From contig NZ_JAUTBF010000001.1 in assembly GCF_030818955.1 (NCBI RefSeq), positions 1,178,001 to 1,242,000 on the forward strand: a DNA stretch of 64,000 nt, given 5' to 3'. Position 1 is the stretch's first letter. The number at the start of each line of letters is the position of its first letter. The DNA is from Microbacterium trichothecenolyticum. GTDB taxonomy: Bacteria; Actinomycetota; Actinomycetes; Actinomycetales; Microbacteriaceae. This document shows, piece after piece, positions 53,701 to 62,625 of the stretch. The position numbers and the translations under genes were made by a program. Below the pieces are notes generated by a model, which was given only the letters and a program-made list of their open reading frames with translations, ran no database searches and was not told where the DNA came from.

Positions 53701-54690
53701 TCACCGCGGGCCCATCACCCGCTCCACCCCCGCGAGCACGTCGTCGACCGTCACGGCCAAAAGCGCCGGGTCGGGCTCCGCGGCGAACGTCTCGCCCCGA
53801 CGACGTGACGCGTCGGTGAGCACGAGGTGCGGTCCCGGTGGCGGGCCCCAGTTCTCCGGCGCCGCCGGCCCGAACAGGATCACGGAGGGACGGGCGTAGG
53901 CCGAGGCGAGGTGCGCCGCGCCCGTGTCGGCCGAGACCACGAGCCGTGCGTCCTCGACGAGCGCGGCGAACTCGGCGAGATCGAGCACCCCCGCGAGCAC
54001 CGCGTCGTCGCCGAAGCCCGCGCGTCGCGACACCGCCAGCGCGCGTTCGCGCTCCGCGCCGCTGCCGGTGAAGACCACGTCGTGCCCGTCGGCGCGCAGC
54101 GACGCGGCGACGGCGGCGAAACGCTCGACCGGCCACCGGCGCGAACCGTAGAAAGCCCCGACGTGGACGACGCACGCACCCCGGATGCCGGTGCGCCGCG
54201 CGCTCGGGCCGAGGGCGACGTCGTTCTCGTCGCCGCAGATCCCGTATGCCTCGACGAGTCGCACCCAGCGCCGGCGCTCGAGCAGGTCGGGCTGCCAGTG
54301 CGGCATCCGCCGATCGGCCGGGTCGTCGCCGTCGATCTCGGCCACCCGGTGGGCGATGGTCAGACGGGCACCGAGCAGGTCGACGACCCGTCGGCTCTCG
54401 GGCCCGCTGCCGTGGAGGTTCACCGCGACGTCGACGCGGCCGGGTGCCACCGGGAGCGCATCGTCCAGCCCGGGCGTCGGGAGCAGGGCGTCGACGCCCG
54501 GGATGAGCTCGACGATCGGCTCGAGCCAGCCCGGTACGGCGAGCACGAGCCGGTGATGGGGGAAGCCGCGGCGAAGCGCCCGGACGGCGGGGACCGCCAC
54601 GAGCAGATCGCCGAGCTTCAGCGTGCGCAGAGCGATCAGCGCGGGACGGTCGTCGGTGTCGTTCCAGGGCTGCACGGGCCCCAGCCTCAC
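53701..54690 (-). CDS. Glycosyltransferase family 9 (heptosyltransferase-like)
   Basis: 329 residues from GTG 54690. GT9 pattern: ALRTLKLGDLLVAVPAVRALR, VHVGAFYGSRRWPVERFA, and SADTGAAHLASAYARPSVILFGP, the donor-binding part of heptosyltransferases. Two other GT9 genes occur nearby. It probably adds a heptose or related sugar to a glycan on the cytoplasmic face. Divergent from the gmhB operon with a 62-bp gap. Confidence 0.88.
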   Translation of the reverse strand: MRLGPVQPWNDTDDRPALIALRTLKLGDLLVAVPAVRALRRGFPHHRLVLAVPGWLEPIVELIPGVDALLPTPGLDDALPVAPGRVDVAVNLHGSGPESRRVVDLLGARLTIAHRVAEIDGDDPADRRMPHWQPDLLERRRWVRLVEAYGICGDENDVALGPSARRTGIRGACVVHVGAFYGSRRWPVERFAAVAASLRADGHDVVFTGSGAERERALAVSRRAGFGDDAVLAGVLDLAEFAALVEDARLVVSADTGAAHLASAYARPSVILFGPAAPENWGPPPGPHLVLTDASRRRGETFAAEPDPALLAVTVDDVLAGVERVMGPR

Positions 54691-54716
54691 ATCCGAGCAC
54701 CACCGGGCGCACGGGG

Positions 54717-54741
54717 GTTTGAGAAGAAGGAGAACGGGGAA
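54717..54741 (+). promoter_or_regulatory. Possible SigB/SigF-type promoter before gmhB
   Basis: GTTT (54717-54720) and GGGGAA (54736-54741) are 15 nt apart, near the GTTT-N(14-17)-GGGTA form of SigB/SigF promoters. A sigma factor of this type is encoded 1 kb upstream. One position differs from consensus and the predicted start lies very near the ATG, so it is only a candidate. Confidence 0.3.
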
Positions 54742-54752
54742 CGAGCAGGAGT

Positions 54753-55313
54753 ATGGCCGCTCCTTCCGGAATCCGCGCCGTGCTGTTCGACCGTGACGGC
54801 ACGCTCATCGTCGACGTGCCCTACAACGGCGATCCCGCGCTGGTCGCGCCCATGCCCGGTGCCGTCGCGGCGGTGCGTCTCGCCCGGGCAGCGGGCCTCG
54901 ACGTCGCGGTCGTGTCCAACCAGTCCGGGATCGGGCGGGCGATCCTGACGCGCGCGCAGGTCGAGGCGGTCAACACCCGCGTCGACGAGCTGGTGGGCCC
55001 CTTCGACGTCTGGGCGTACTGTCCGCACGCGGAGACCGACGGCTGCGAATGCCGCAAGCCCGCACCGGGGTTGGTGCTCCGCGCCTGCGACGCGCTCGGG
55101 GTGACGCCCGCGGAGGTCGTCGTGATCGGCGACATCGGCGCCGACATCGACGCCGCCCGAGCCGCCGGTTCATCCGGCGTGCTCGTACCGACCCCCGCCA
55201 CCCGGGCCCGGGAGGTGGCGGATGCCGAGACGGTGGCGCCCGACCTCCGCGCCGCCGTCGACCTGGTTCTGCGCGCTCACGGGCTCGCCCCCGCCGACGG
55301 GGTGCAGCGATGA
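54753..55313 (+). CDS. gmhB: Heptose-1,7-bisphosphate 7-phosphatase (HAD-IIIA)
   Basis: 186 residues. HAD motifs: FDRDGTLIVDVPY (nucleophile Asp-x-Asp), SNQSGIGRA, and a zinc loop with CPHAETDGCECRKP, typical of GmhB. KPAPGL and IGDIGADIDAA complete the active site. Removes the C7 phosphate of D-glycero-D-manno-heptose-1,7-bisphosphate. First gene of a coupled operon; its stop overlaps the next ATG. GCAGGAG precedes its ATG. Confidence 0.9.
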   Translation: MAAPSGIRAVLFDRDGTLIVDVPYNGDPALVAPMPGAVAAVRLARAAGLDVAVVSNQSGIGRAILTRAQVEAVNTRVDELVGPFDVWAYCPHAETDGCECRKPAPGLVLRACDALGVTPAEVVVIGDIGADIDAARAAGSSGVLVPTPATRAREVADAETVAPDLRAAVDLVLRAHGLAPADGVQR

Positions 55314-56365
55314 CCCGCGTGCTGGTCGCGCGGCTCGACAGCCTCGGCGACGTGCTGCTGTGCGGACCCGCGGTCCGCGCGATCGCCGCCGCGCCCGACG
55401 TCGACGAGGTGTGGATGCTGTGCAGCTCGGTCGGCGCCGACGCCGCACGGGCGCTTCCGGGCGTCGACGAGGTGCTCGTATGGGACAGCCCGTGGATCAC
55501 CGTGACGGCGCCGCCGGCCACCCCCGCGCACCTCGCCGTGCTCGCCGCGCTGTTGGAGCGGGCGTCGGTGGATGCCGCGGTGATCCTCACGTCGTTTCAC
55601 CAATCCCCTCTTCCCCTCGCGCTGCAGCTGCGGCTCGCGGGCGTGGCGTTCATCGCCGCGGCATCCGTCGATCACGCGGGAACGCTGCTGGATGTGCACC
55701 TGAAGCCGGGCGAGGACTTCCCCGAAGACCAGCCCGAACCGATCCGCGCGCTCGGTATCGCCGCCGCGGCCGGGTTCATCCTCCCGGGCGACGACGACGG
55801 CCGACTTCGGATGCGCCTCGACGCTCCCCCGCCCACCGCGCTCACCGGTCTCGGACCCTACGTCGTGGTGCACCCGGGAGCGGCGGCAACGGCCCGACAG
55901 TGGCCCGCGGCCTCGCACGCCCGAGCGGTGCGGCTGCTGCACGGGGCGGGCGTCCAGGTCGTGGTGACCGGCGGGCCCGACGAGCGCGAGCTCACGGCGC
56001 GCGTATCGGGCGAGGGACACCGGGCCCTCGACCTCGGCGGCGAGACACGGCTGCCGGTTCTCGCGGCGACGCTCGCGGGCGCGAGCGTCGCCGTGGTCGG
56101 CAACACCGGTCCCGCCCACATCGCCGCGGCGGTCGGCACGCCCGTCGTGAGCCTGTTCTCCCCCGTCGTCCCCGCCGCCCGGTGGGCACCCTACGGGGTA
56201 CCGCACGTGCTGCTCGGCGATCAGTGGGCGCCCTGTCGCAACTCCCGCGCCCGGGAGTGCCCGGTGGCGGGGCATCCGTGCCTGGCATCCGTCAGCCCGC
56301 ACGAGGTCGTCGCCGCGGTGTTCGCGCTCGCGCCCGCGCTGGCCCGGCAGGAGGTGGGCGCATGA
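55310..56365 (+). CDS. Glycosyltransferase family 9
   Basis: 351 residues. It begins VLVARLDSLGDVLLCGPAVRAI, the GT9 opening, and later has VVHPGAAATARQWPA and VGNTGPAHIAAAVGTPVVSLF. A Cys-rich end (PCRNSRARECPVAGHPC) is typical of actinobacterial members. Probably a heptosyltransferase-type enzyme of the same glycan. ATGA overlap on both sides. Confidence 0.9.
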   Translation: MTRVLVARLDSLGDVLLCGPAVRAIAAAPDVDEVWMLCSSVGADAARALPGVDEVLVWDSPWITVTAPPATPAHLAVLAALLERASVDAAVILTSFHQSPLPLALQLRLAGVAFIAAASVDHAGTLLDVHLKPGEDFPEDQPEPIRALGIAAAAGFILPGDDDGRLRMRLDAPPPTALTGLGPYVVVHPGAAATARQWPAASHARAVRLLHGAGVQVVVTGGPDERELTARVSGEGHRALDLGGETRLPVLAATLAGASVAVVGNTGPAHIAAAVGTPVVSLFSPVVPAARWAPYGVPHVLLGDQWAPCRNSRARECPVAGHPCLASVSPHEVVAAVFALAPALARQEVGA

Positions 56366-57354
56366 GGATCCTGCTCTGGCATGTGCACGGCGGGTACACC
56401 GACGCGTTCGTGCGCGGAGGACACGAGTACCTCCTCCCGGTGAACGCCGAGCGCGACGCGTGGGGCGGCGGGCTGCGGGGGCGCGACTGGCCCGCCGCAC
56501 GCGAGGTGCCCATCGAGCTGTTGCACGACACCGACATCGACGTCGTCGTGCTGCAGCGGCCGGAGGAGATCGCCCTCGTCGAACGCCTGACCGGGCGCCG
56601 CCCCGGGCTCGACCTGCCCGCCGTGTACCTCGAGCACAACACCCCGAAGCCCCACCCGACCGACACCCGGCATCCGATCGCCGAGCGCGACGACATCCTG
56701 CTGGTGCACGTCACCCACTTCACCCGTCTCGTCTGGGACAACGGCGCGGCCCCCACCCGGGTCGTCGAGCACGGCGTCCCCGACCCGGGTCCGCGGTACA
56801 CCGGCGAGCTCGCCCGGTCGGCGGTCGTGGTCAACGAACCCGTGCGCCGCGGGCGCATCACCGGCACCGACCTGCTCCCCCGTTTCGCCGAGACCGCCCC
56901 CATCGACGTGTTCGGCATGAAGGCCGAGAGCCTCGCAGCGATCCCCGGTGTCACCCCCGCGGGCGACCTCGCGCCCGCGCGTCTGCGGGGCGAGCTCGCC
57001 CGTCGACGCCTTTACCTGCATCCGCTGCGGTGGACCTCGCTCGGCCTCGCGCTCCTCGAGGCGATGCACCTCGGGATGCCGGTCGTCGGGCTCGCGACCA
57101 CCGAGGCGCCGCGGGCGGTGCCGCCGGAGGCGGGCCTGTTCACCAACGACCTCGACGAGCTCGCGCGCGGTATCCGCGCGCTCATGAACGATCCCGCGCT
57201 CGCGGCGGAGCGGGGGCGGCAGGCACGCCGGCACGTGCTCGAGCATCACGGGCTCGAGACCTTCCTGCGCACCTGGGATGCCGTGCTGTCCGAAGCGGTC
57301 AGCGGCGTACGGGCCATGGCATCCCTTCATCTCGGCGAGAGGAGCTCCCGATGA
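56362..57354 (+). CDS. Glycosyltransferase, GT4-like fold
   Basis: 330 residues starting MRILLWHVHGGYTDAFVRGGHEY. It lacks the usual N-terminal GG loop of GT4 but has the C-terminal pattern YLHPLRWTSLGLALLEAMHLGMPVVGLATTEAP, the donor-binding E-x7-E-like part of GT-B enzymes. The first half is unusual, with YLEHNTPKPHPTD. Cytoplasmic. AGGAGGTG is a strong ribosome binding site. Overlaps its neighbours by 4 bp. Confidence 0.85.
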   Translation: MRILLWHVHGGYTDAFVRGGHEYLLPVNAERDAWGGGLRGRDWPAAREVPIELLHDTDIDVVVLQRPEEIALVERLTGRRPGLDLPAVYLEHNTPKPHPTDTRHPIAERDDILLVHVTHFTRLVWDNGAAPTRVVEHGVPDPGPRYTGELARSAVVVNEPVRRGRITGTDLLPRFAETAPIDVFGMKAESLAAIPGVTPAGDLAPARLRGELARRRLYLHPLRWTSLGLALLEAMHLGMPVVGLATTEAPRAVPPEAGLFTNDLDELARGIRALMNDPALAAERGRQARRHVLEHHGLETFLRTWDAVLSEAVSGVRAMASLHLGERSSR

Positions 57355-58597
57355 GGATCTCGATGGTGTCGGAACACGGGAGTCCCCTGGCGACGCTCGG
57401 CGGCGTGGATGCCGGCGGGCAGAACGTGCACGTCGCCGCCCTGTCGGCGGCCCTCGCCGCGCGCGGGCACGACGTCACGGTGTTCACCCGGCGCGACGAC
57501 CCGCACCTCCCGGAGAGGATGCCGCTGTGCCCGGGCGTGGAGGTGGTGCACGTGAGCGCGGGCCCGGCATCCGCCATCCCGAAAGACGACCTGCTGCCGT
57601 ACATGCCCGCCTTCGCCGACCGCCTCGCCGACGCGTGGCGCGCAGACGCTCCCGACCTGGTGCACAGCCACTTCTGGATGTCGGGCGTCGCCGCCCTCGA
57701 CGCCGCGCGACGCCCCGACACCCCGGACGTACCGGTCGCCCACACCTTCCACGCGCTCGGCGTGGTCAAACGCCGGCACCAGGGCCTCGACGACACGAGC
57801 CCCGTCGATCGCGCCGCCCTCGAACCGGCAGTCGGGCGCGGCGCCGACACGGTGGTCGCCACCTGCTCCGACGAGGCGTTCGAACTGATCCGGCTCGGCG
57901 TGCCGTCCTCGCGCATCTCGGTCGTGCCCTGCGGGGTCGACACCGACCTCTTCCATCCCGAGGGGTCGACCGAGACGAAGACGCGTGCGCACCGGATCAT
58001 GACGATCGGGCGTCTCGTGCCGCGCAAGGGCGTCGGCACGGTCATCACCGCGCTCGCGCGACTGGCGCGCGACGACATCGAGCTCGTCGTGGTGGGCGGA
58101 TCGCGCGGCGCCGAACAGGTCGCCGACGACCCCGACGTGCAGCGTCTCGCCGCTCTCGCCCGCGACGAGGGCGTCGCGCACCTCGTGAGCTTCCGCGGTC
58201 AGGTGTCGAGGACGGAGCTTCCGGCGGTGGTGCGCTCGGCGGATCTCGTGGTGTGCGCCCCCTGGTACGAGCCGTTCGGCATCGTCCCCCTCGAAGCCAT
58301 GGCCACGGGAGTCCCCGTCGTGGCGACCGCGGTCGGCGGCCTCATCGACACCGTCGTACACGGCACCACCGGCGTGCACGTGCCCCCGCGGGATGCGGAC
58401 GCCATCGCCACGGCCGTCACCGCCCTGCTCGCCGACCCCGGGGGTCTGGCCAAGCTCGGCCGAGCCGGCGCCGCCCGGGGGTGCGCAGCGGGTACACGTG
58501 GGACCGGGTGGCCGCCGACACCGAGCGCGTGTACCGGCGGATGCTGTCGCGCCGGCGGATCGAGCTGCGCGCGACGCGCGGGGCGGTGACCCGATGA
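57351..58597 (+). pseudogene. GT4 glycosyltransferase with frameshift near its end
   Basis: GT4 type: SEHGSPLATLGGVDAGGQNVHV, VHSHFWMSG, VVPCGVDTDLFHPEG, then YEPFGIVPLEAMATGVPVVA. The frame is lost at GGGGG 58477-58481. In the displaced frame the natural end VRSGYTWDRVAADTERVY is followed by a stop at 58595-58597 that overlaps the gmhA ATG, as in the other operon genes. Length is 3n+2, so one G appears to be missing. The donor site is upstream of the break, but the final helix would be scrambled. Sequencing error is likely. Confidence 0.82.
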
Positions 58598-59235
58598 CCG
58601 CCACCGCGCACCCGCACCTCGCACGCCCCGACATCGTCGACGTGCTGCACGCGCACGTCGACGCCCACACCGTTGCTGTCGACGCGCTGCGCGAGCGCAT
58701 CCCCGTCGTCGTGCGCTGGGGACGCGAACTCGCCGACCTGCTGATGCGCGGTCAGCGTCTCCCCGTCGCCGGCAACGGCGGCTCCGCCGCGCAGGCGCAG
58801 CACCTCACGGCCGAGATCGTCGGCCGCTTCGACGGGGAACGGCGGCCGTTCTCGGCGATCTCGCTGCACGCGGAATCCTCGAGCGTGACGGCGATCGGCA
58901 ACGACTACGGCTTCGCGGAGGTGTTCGCGCGCCAGGTGCACGCGCACGCTCGATGCGGCGATGTGGTGGTGCTGTTCTCGACCAGTGGGCGCAGCGAGAA
59001 CCTGCTGCGCGCCGCCGCGGCCGCCGACCGGGTCGGGGCGCGGACATGGGCGCTGACCGGAATCGGTCCGAACCCGCTCGCCGACCGGTGCGACGAGCAC
59101 ATCGCCCTCGCGGGCACCTCGGCCGGGGTGCAGGAAGCGCACCTGCTGGCGCTGCACCTGCTGTGCCGGGTCTTCGACGACCGGGTGCGCGAGGTCGATG
59201 CGCGCACCGCCCACGCAGCGAAGGAGACGCCGTGA
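58594..59235 (+). CDS. gmhA: D-sedoheptulose-7-phosphate isomerase
   Basis: 213 residues with one SIS domain. GNGGSAAQAQHLTAEIVGRF and SSVTAIGNDYGF are characteristic of GmhA, with LFSTSGRSENLL as the second phosphate loop. It converts sedoheptulose-7-phosphate to D-glycero-D-manno-heptose-7-phosphate, the first step of heptose synthesis. Start/stop overlaps on both sides (ATGA, GTGA). Confidence 0.93.
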   Translation: MTATAHPHLARPDIVDVLHAHVDAHTVAVDALRERIPVVVRWGRELADLLMRGQRLPVAGNGGSAAQAQHLTAEIVGRFDGERRPFSAISLHAESSSVTAIGNDYGFAEVFARQVHAHARCGDVVVLFSTSGRSENLLRAAAAADRVGARTWALTGIGPNPLADRCDEHIALAGTSAGVQEAHLLALHLLCRVFDDRVREVDARTAHAAKETP

Positions 59236-60624
59236 GGATCACCGTCGTCGGAGACCTGCTGCTCGACGCCGATCTCGGCGGTCGGGCCGATCGTCTCAGC
59301 CCCGATGCGCCGGTCCCGGTCGTCGCCGTCGACGCCACCGTGCGCCGACCCGGGGGCGCAGGGCTCGTCGCCACCCTGCTCGCGCGCGACGGCATCGACA
59401 CGACCCTCGTGACGGTGCTGGCCGACGACGACCGCGGCCGCGAGTTGCGATCGCTGCTCGCGGAGATCGACCGGGCCGCCGCGGGCGATCTGCGCCTGGT
59501 CGCCGGCCGCTCACCGTCACCGACCCCGGTGAAGACACGCGTGCGCGCCGGCTCTCACGCCGTGGTGCGCATCGACGAGTCGTGCGACGCCCCCGCGCCC
59601 CCGATCGTCACCGCCGAGATGCTCGCGGTGCTCGCCGAGGCCGACGCGATCGTGGTCGCCGACTACGGCCGCGGGCTGACCGCCGACCCCCGCCTGCGCG
59701 CGGCACTGTCCGCCGCGACCGACCGCGTCGCCGTGGTGTGGGATCCGCACCCCCGCGGCGCCGATCCCGTGCCGGGGGTCGCGGTCGTCAGCCCCAACCT
59801 CGCCGAGGCCCGCGCGGCCGCCGGTGTCACCACATCCGGGATGCCGGGAGCCGGCGACGCGGCTCGACTGCTGGCCGCGCGCTGGAACGTGGATGCCGTG
59901 CTCGTGACGCTGAGCGAGCGCGGCGCACTCCTGCACCGGCGCCGCTCTCACGATGCCATCCCCCACGTCGTCCCCGCCAGTCCCGGTGACCTCCCTCGAC
60001 CCTTGCGGGGCGGGCGACCGGCTCGCCGCAACGCTCGCGAGCAGCCTGGCGGGCGGCGCGTCGCTCCCCGCGGCGGTGCAGGCGGCGGTCGCCGCGGCCG
60101 GGCGATTCCTCGCGGCGGGCGGGGTGGCGTCGCTGACGGCCGCCGGTGAGGCGCTCACGCCGCCGCACGACGGCGACGCGCTGGCCGTGGTGCGCGCCGC
60201 GCGGGCACGGGGTGGCACCGTGATCGCGACGGGCGGGTGCTTCGACCTCCTGCACGCGGGCCATGCCCGCACGCTCGCCGCCGCCCGTGCGCTCGGGGAC
60301 TGCCTCGTCGTGTGCCTGAACAGCGACGACTCGGTACGCCGCCTCAAGGGCGCCGAGCGTCCGATCATGACCCAGCACGACCGCCGCGACCTGCTGCTCG
60401 CCCTGGAGTGCGTCGACGCGGTCGTGGTGTTCGACGAGAGCACCCCCGAGGCGGTCCTGAGACAGCTGACCCCTGACGTGTGGGTCAAAGGCGGCGACTA
60501 CGTGGCATCCGATCTGCCCGAGACCGCCGTCGTGGCGGAGTGGGGCGGGCGCACCGTCACCGTGCCGTATCACCCCGGCCGTTCCACGACCGCCCTCGCG
60601 GGAGCGCTCGCCCGCGTCGGGTGA
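59232..60624 (+). pseudogene. hldE: HldE-type heptose kinase/adenylyltransferase, copy 1, frameshifted
   Basis: An N-terminal PfkB kinase (VGDLLLDADLGGRADRLSPDAP, and CGAGDRLAATL near its end) and a C-terminal nucleotidyltransferase (GGCFDLLHAGHARTL with the HxGH motif, and SVRRLKGAERPIM). The frame is broken around CCCCC 59960-59964; one base fewer there joins the two halves. Length is 3n+1. Without repair, the kinase lacks its GAGD active site and the second domain would need its own start. HldE makes ADP-heptose. GTGA overlap with gmhA. Possibly a sequencing error. Confidence 0.8.
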
Positions 60625-60654
60625 GACCCCATCCGCAACAGAAGGAGAGCACGC

Positions 60655-61353
60655 ATGACCGCTGATCGACCCCTCGGAAACGTCCTCATCACCGGAGGGG
60701 CCTCGGGCCTCGGTGCCGCCGTCGCCGCCGCCGTGCGGGACGCGGGAGGCAGACCCCTCGTGCTCGACCTCGACGTGAGCGCGGTCGAAGGTCCCGACGC
60801 CTACGCGTGCGACGTGTCCGACACCCGTGCCACCGAGCAGCTCGTGACCGACCTCGCCGCGAGATACGGCGGGCTCGACGCCGTGGTCACGGCGGCCGGC
60901 ATCGACCGGCCCGCCCCGCTCGACGGGATCGACGGCGCCGCGTGGGAGCGAATCGTCGCCGTCAACCTGCTGGGCACCGCCGCCGTCGTGCGCGCGGCCC
61001 TGCCCGCACTCACCGCGACCCACGGCCGTGCGGTGATCGTCGCCTCGTCGCTCGCGATCCGCGCCCTCGGCCACGCGACCGCCTACAGCGCGTCGAAATT
61101 CGGGGTGAAAGGGTTCGCACGCTCGCTCGCGGCCGAGACGCAGGGCCGCATCGGGGTGACCACGATCTTCCCCGCGGGCATGCGCACGCGCTTCTTCGAG
61201 GGCCGCGACGAGCAGTACAAGCCCGGCCCCGACGCGCACCTCATCGACCCGCGCGAGGTGGCGGATGCCATCGTGTTCGCGCTCCGACAGAAGCCCGGCG
61301 TCGAAATCCGCGAGCTCGTCATCTGCCCCGAAGACGAGCCGTCGTGGCCATGA
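60655..61353 (+). CDS. Short-chain dehydrogenase/reductase
   Basis: 232 residues, classical SDR. Coenzyme motif TGGASGLGAA, catalytic Ser in VIVASSLA and YSASK. Acidic residues after the second strand favour NAD. It is too short and of the wrong class for the ADP-heptose epimerase HldD, so its role in the heptose cluster is open; perhaps it modifies the sugar. GAAGGAG precedes the ATG. Confidence 0.88.
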   Translation: MTADRPLGNVLITGGASGLGAAVAAAVRDAGGRPLVLDLDVSAVEGPDAYACDVSDTRATEQLVTDLAARYGGLDAVVTAAGIDRPAPLDGIDGAAWERIVAVNLLGTAAVVRAALPALTATHGRAVIVASSLAIRALGHATAYSASKFGVKGFARSLAAETQGRIGVTTIFPAGMRTRFFEGRDEQYKPGPDAHLIDPREVADAIVFALRQKPGVEIRELVICPEDEPSWP

Positions 61354-61401
61354 CGGCGATGACGCTCCTCTCGGCGCGGTGGCGGGAACGGGAACGGGCC
61401 G

Positions 61402-62523
61402 TCACCACCGCGCGGCGGTGACGGCGACGGCGGCGAGCGCGACCGCATCGTCGTAGACGGCGTCCACCGTGACGTCGGTGACGAACGAGTCGTCGTGCGC
61501 GCACCGCTCGGCCGTCCACCCGACCTGGGTGACGTCGCGGTCGCACACCGGGCAGCGGGTGGTCCACGACAGCTGCACCCGGTGGCGCGCCCGCGTGGGT
61601 GGACCGCCGTTGATGAGGTTGCCCGCCCAGTAGATGCCGACGGTGGGTGCCCCGACGGCGTGCGCGAGGTGTCGGGGGCCGCTGTCGTTGCCGACGAACA
61701 CGTCGGCCGTCGCCAGCACCCCGGCCAGCTCCGACAGCGACAGCCGTCCCGCGAGCGAGAACACGGCATCCCCCGCCCGCCGACCGGCCTCGGCCGCGAT
61801 CCCGTCGGCGATCGCGGCGTCGCCGCCGTCTCCGACGACGACCACCCGCATGCCGTCGGCAGCGAGCCGCACCGCCACCTCGACGAAGCGGTCGGCGGGC
61901 CACCGTCGGCGCGGGTCGGTCGCCCCGGGGTGGACGACGGCCAGGCCCGCGCGGCGCTCGCCGATCAGCTCGAAGCCGCGCATCCGCTCGCGCGGCGTGA
62001 CGGCGAGGTGCGGCTCCTCCGGCGCGGTCGCGGCCCCGGCGAGGGCGGCGACCTCGCGCCAGCGCACCGTCTCGTGCTGGTAGTAGACGTACGGCAGGTT
62101 CCTCTCGAGCGGGGCGGCGTCGGGCGTGCGCGTGCCCACCGTGTGCCGGGCACCGAGGCCGAGCAGGAACGGGTTGGAGTACCGTCCCCCGCCGTGCATC
62201 TGACACGCCAGGTCGATGTGCTCCGCCGTCATCCGCTGCAGGAACCGCCCGATGCCGCGCGCATCGTCGGCGTCGTCGGGGCCGTGCACCCCGCGCGCCC
62301 GGGGCAGAGCCTCCACCCGTGCGACGGGCCCCGGGCGCCCGCCGAGCAGCGTCGCGGCCAGCGGCGTTCCCAGCAGCACGATCTCGGCCTCGGGGTACGT
62401 GCGCGACAGCGCCTCCACCGCCGGCAGGGCGAAGAGCAGATCGCCGAGGCCGCCGCCGCGCAGCACGGCGATCTTCAGCACGTCGTCGAAACGTTGCGCG
62501 CCGCTCGGGAGCGTGGCATCCAT
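61402..62523 (-). CDS. Glycosyltransferase family 9 (heptosyltransferase-like)
   Basis: 373 residues. IAVLRGGGLGDLLFALPAVEAL, VVHPGATDPRRRWPADRF and VGNDSGPRHLAHAVGAPTVGIYW form the GT9 pattern. The C-terminal part has a Cys set (CPVCDRDV and ERCAHDD) that may bind a metal. Convergent with the SDR gene, and divergent from the second hldE-type gene with a 102-bp gap. Confidence 0.9.
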   Translation of the reverse strand: MDATLPSGAQRFDDVLKIAVLRGGGLGDLLFALPAVEALSRTYPEAEIVLLGTPLAATLLGGRPGPVARVEALPRARGVHGPDDADDARGIGRFLQRMTAEHIDLACQMHGGGRYSNPFLLGLGARHTVGTRTPDAAPLERNLPYVYYQHETVRWREVAALAGAATAPEEPHLAVTPRERMRGFELIGERRAGLAVVHPGATDPRRRWPADRFVEVAVRLAADGMRVVVVGDGGDAAIADGIAAEAGRRAGDAVFSLAGRLSLSELAGVLATADVFVGNDSGPRHLAHAVGAPTVGIYWAGNLINGGPPTRARHRVQLSWTTRCPVCDRDVTQVGWTAERCAHDDSFVTDVTVDAVYDDAVALAAVAVTAARW

Positions 62524-62625
62524 GGGTCGTCCTTCCCTCGCCCCGAGTGTTCCCCTCCGGGGTGCGGACGAAACACGTTGCGCGGTGATGCATGATCAGA
62601 CGCTGCGACGGGTACGGGTGTGGTC

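Noticed and set aside
60655..61353. SDR gene as the ADP-heptose epimerase HldD
   Set aside because: HldD is an extended SDR of about 310 residues; this is a 232-residue classical SDR.
61402..61431. GTCACCACCGC / GCGGCGGTGAC as a terminator between the SDR and GT9 genes
   Set aside because: The arms abut without a loop, contain a mismatch, and lie inside the end of the GT9 gene; too weak to list.
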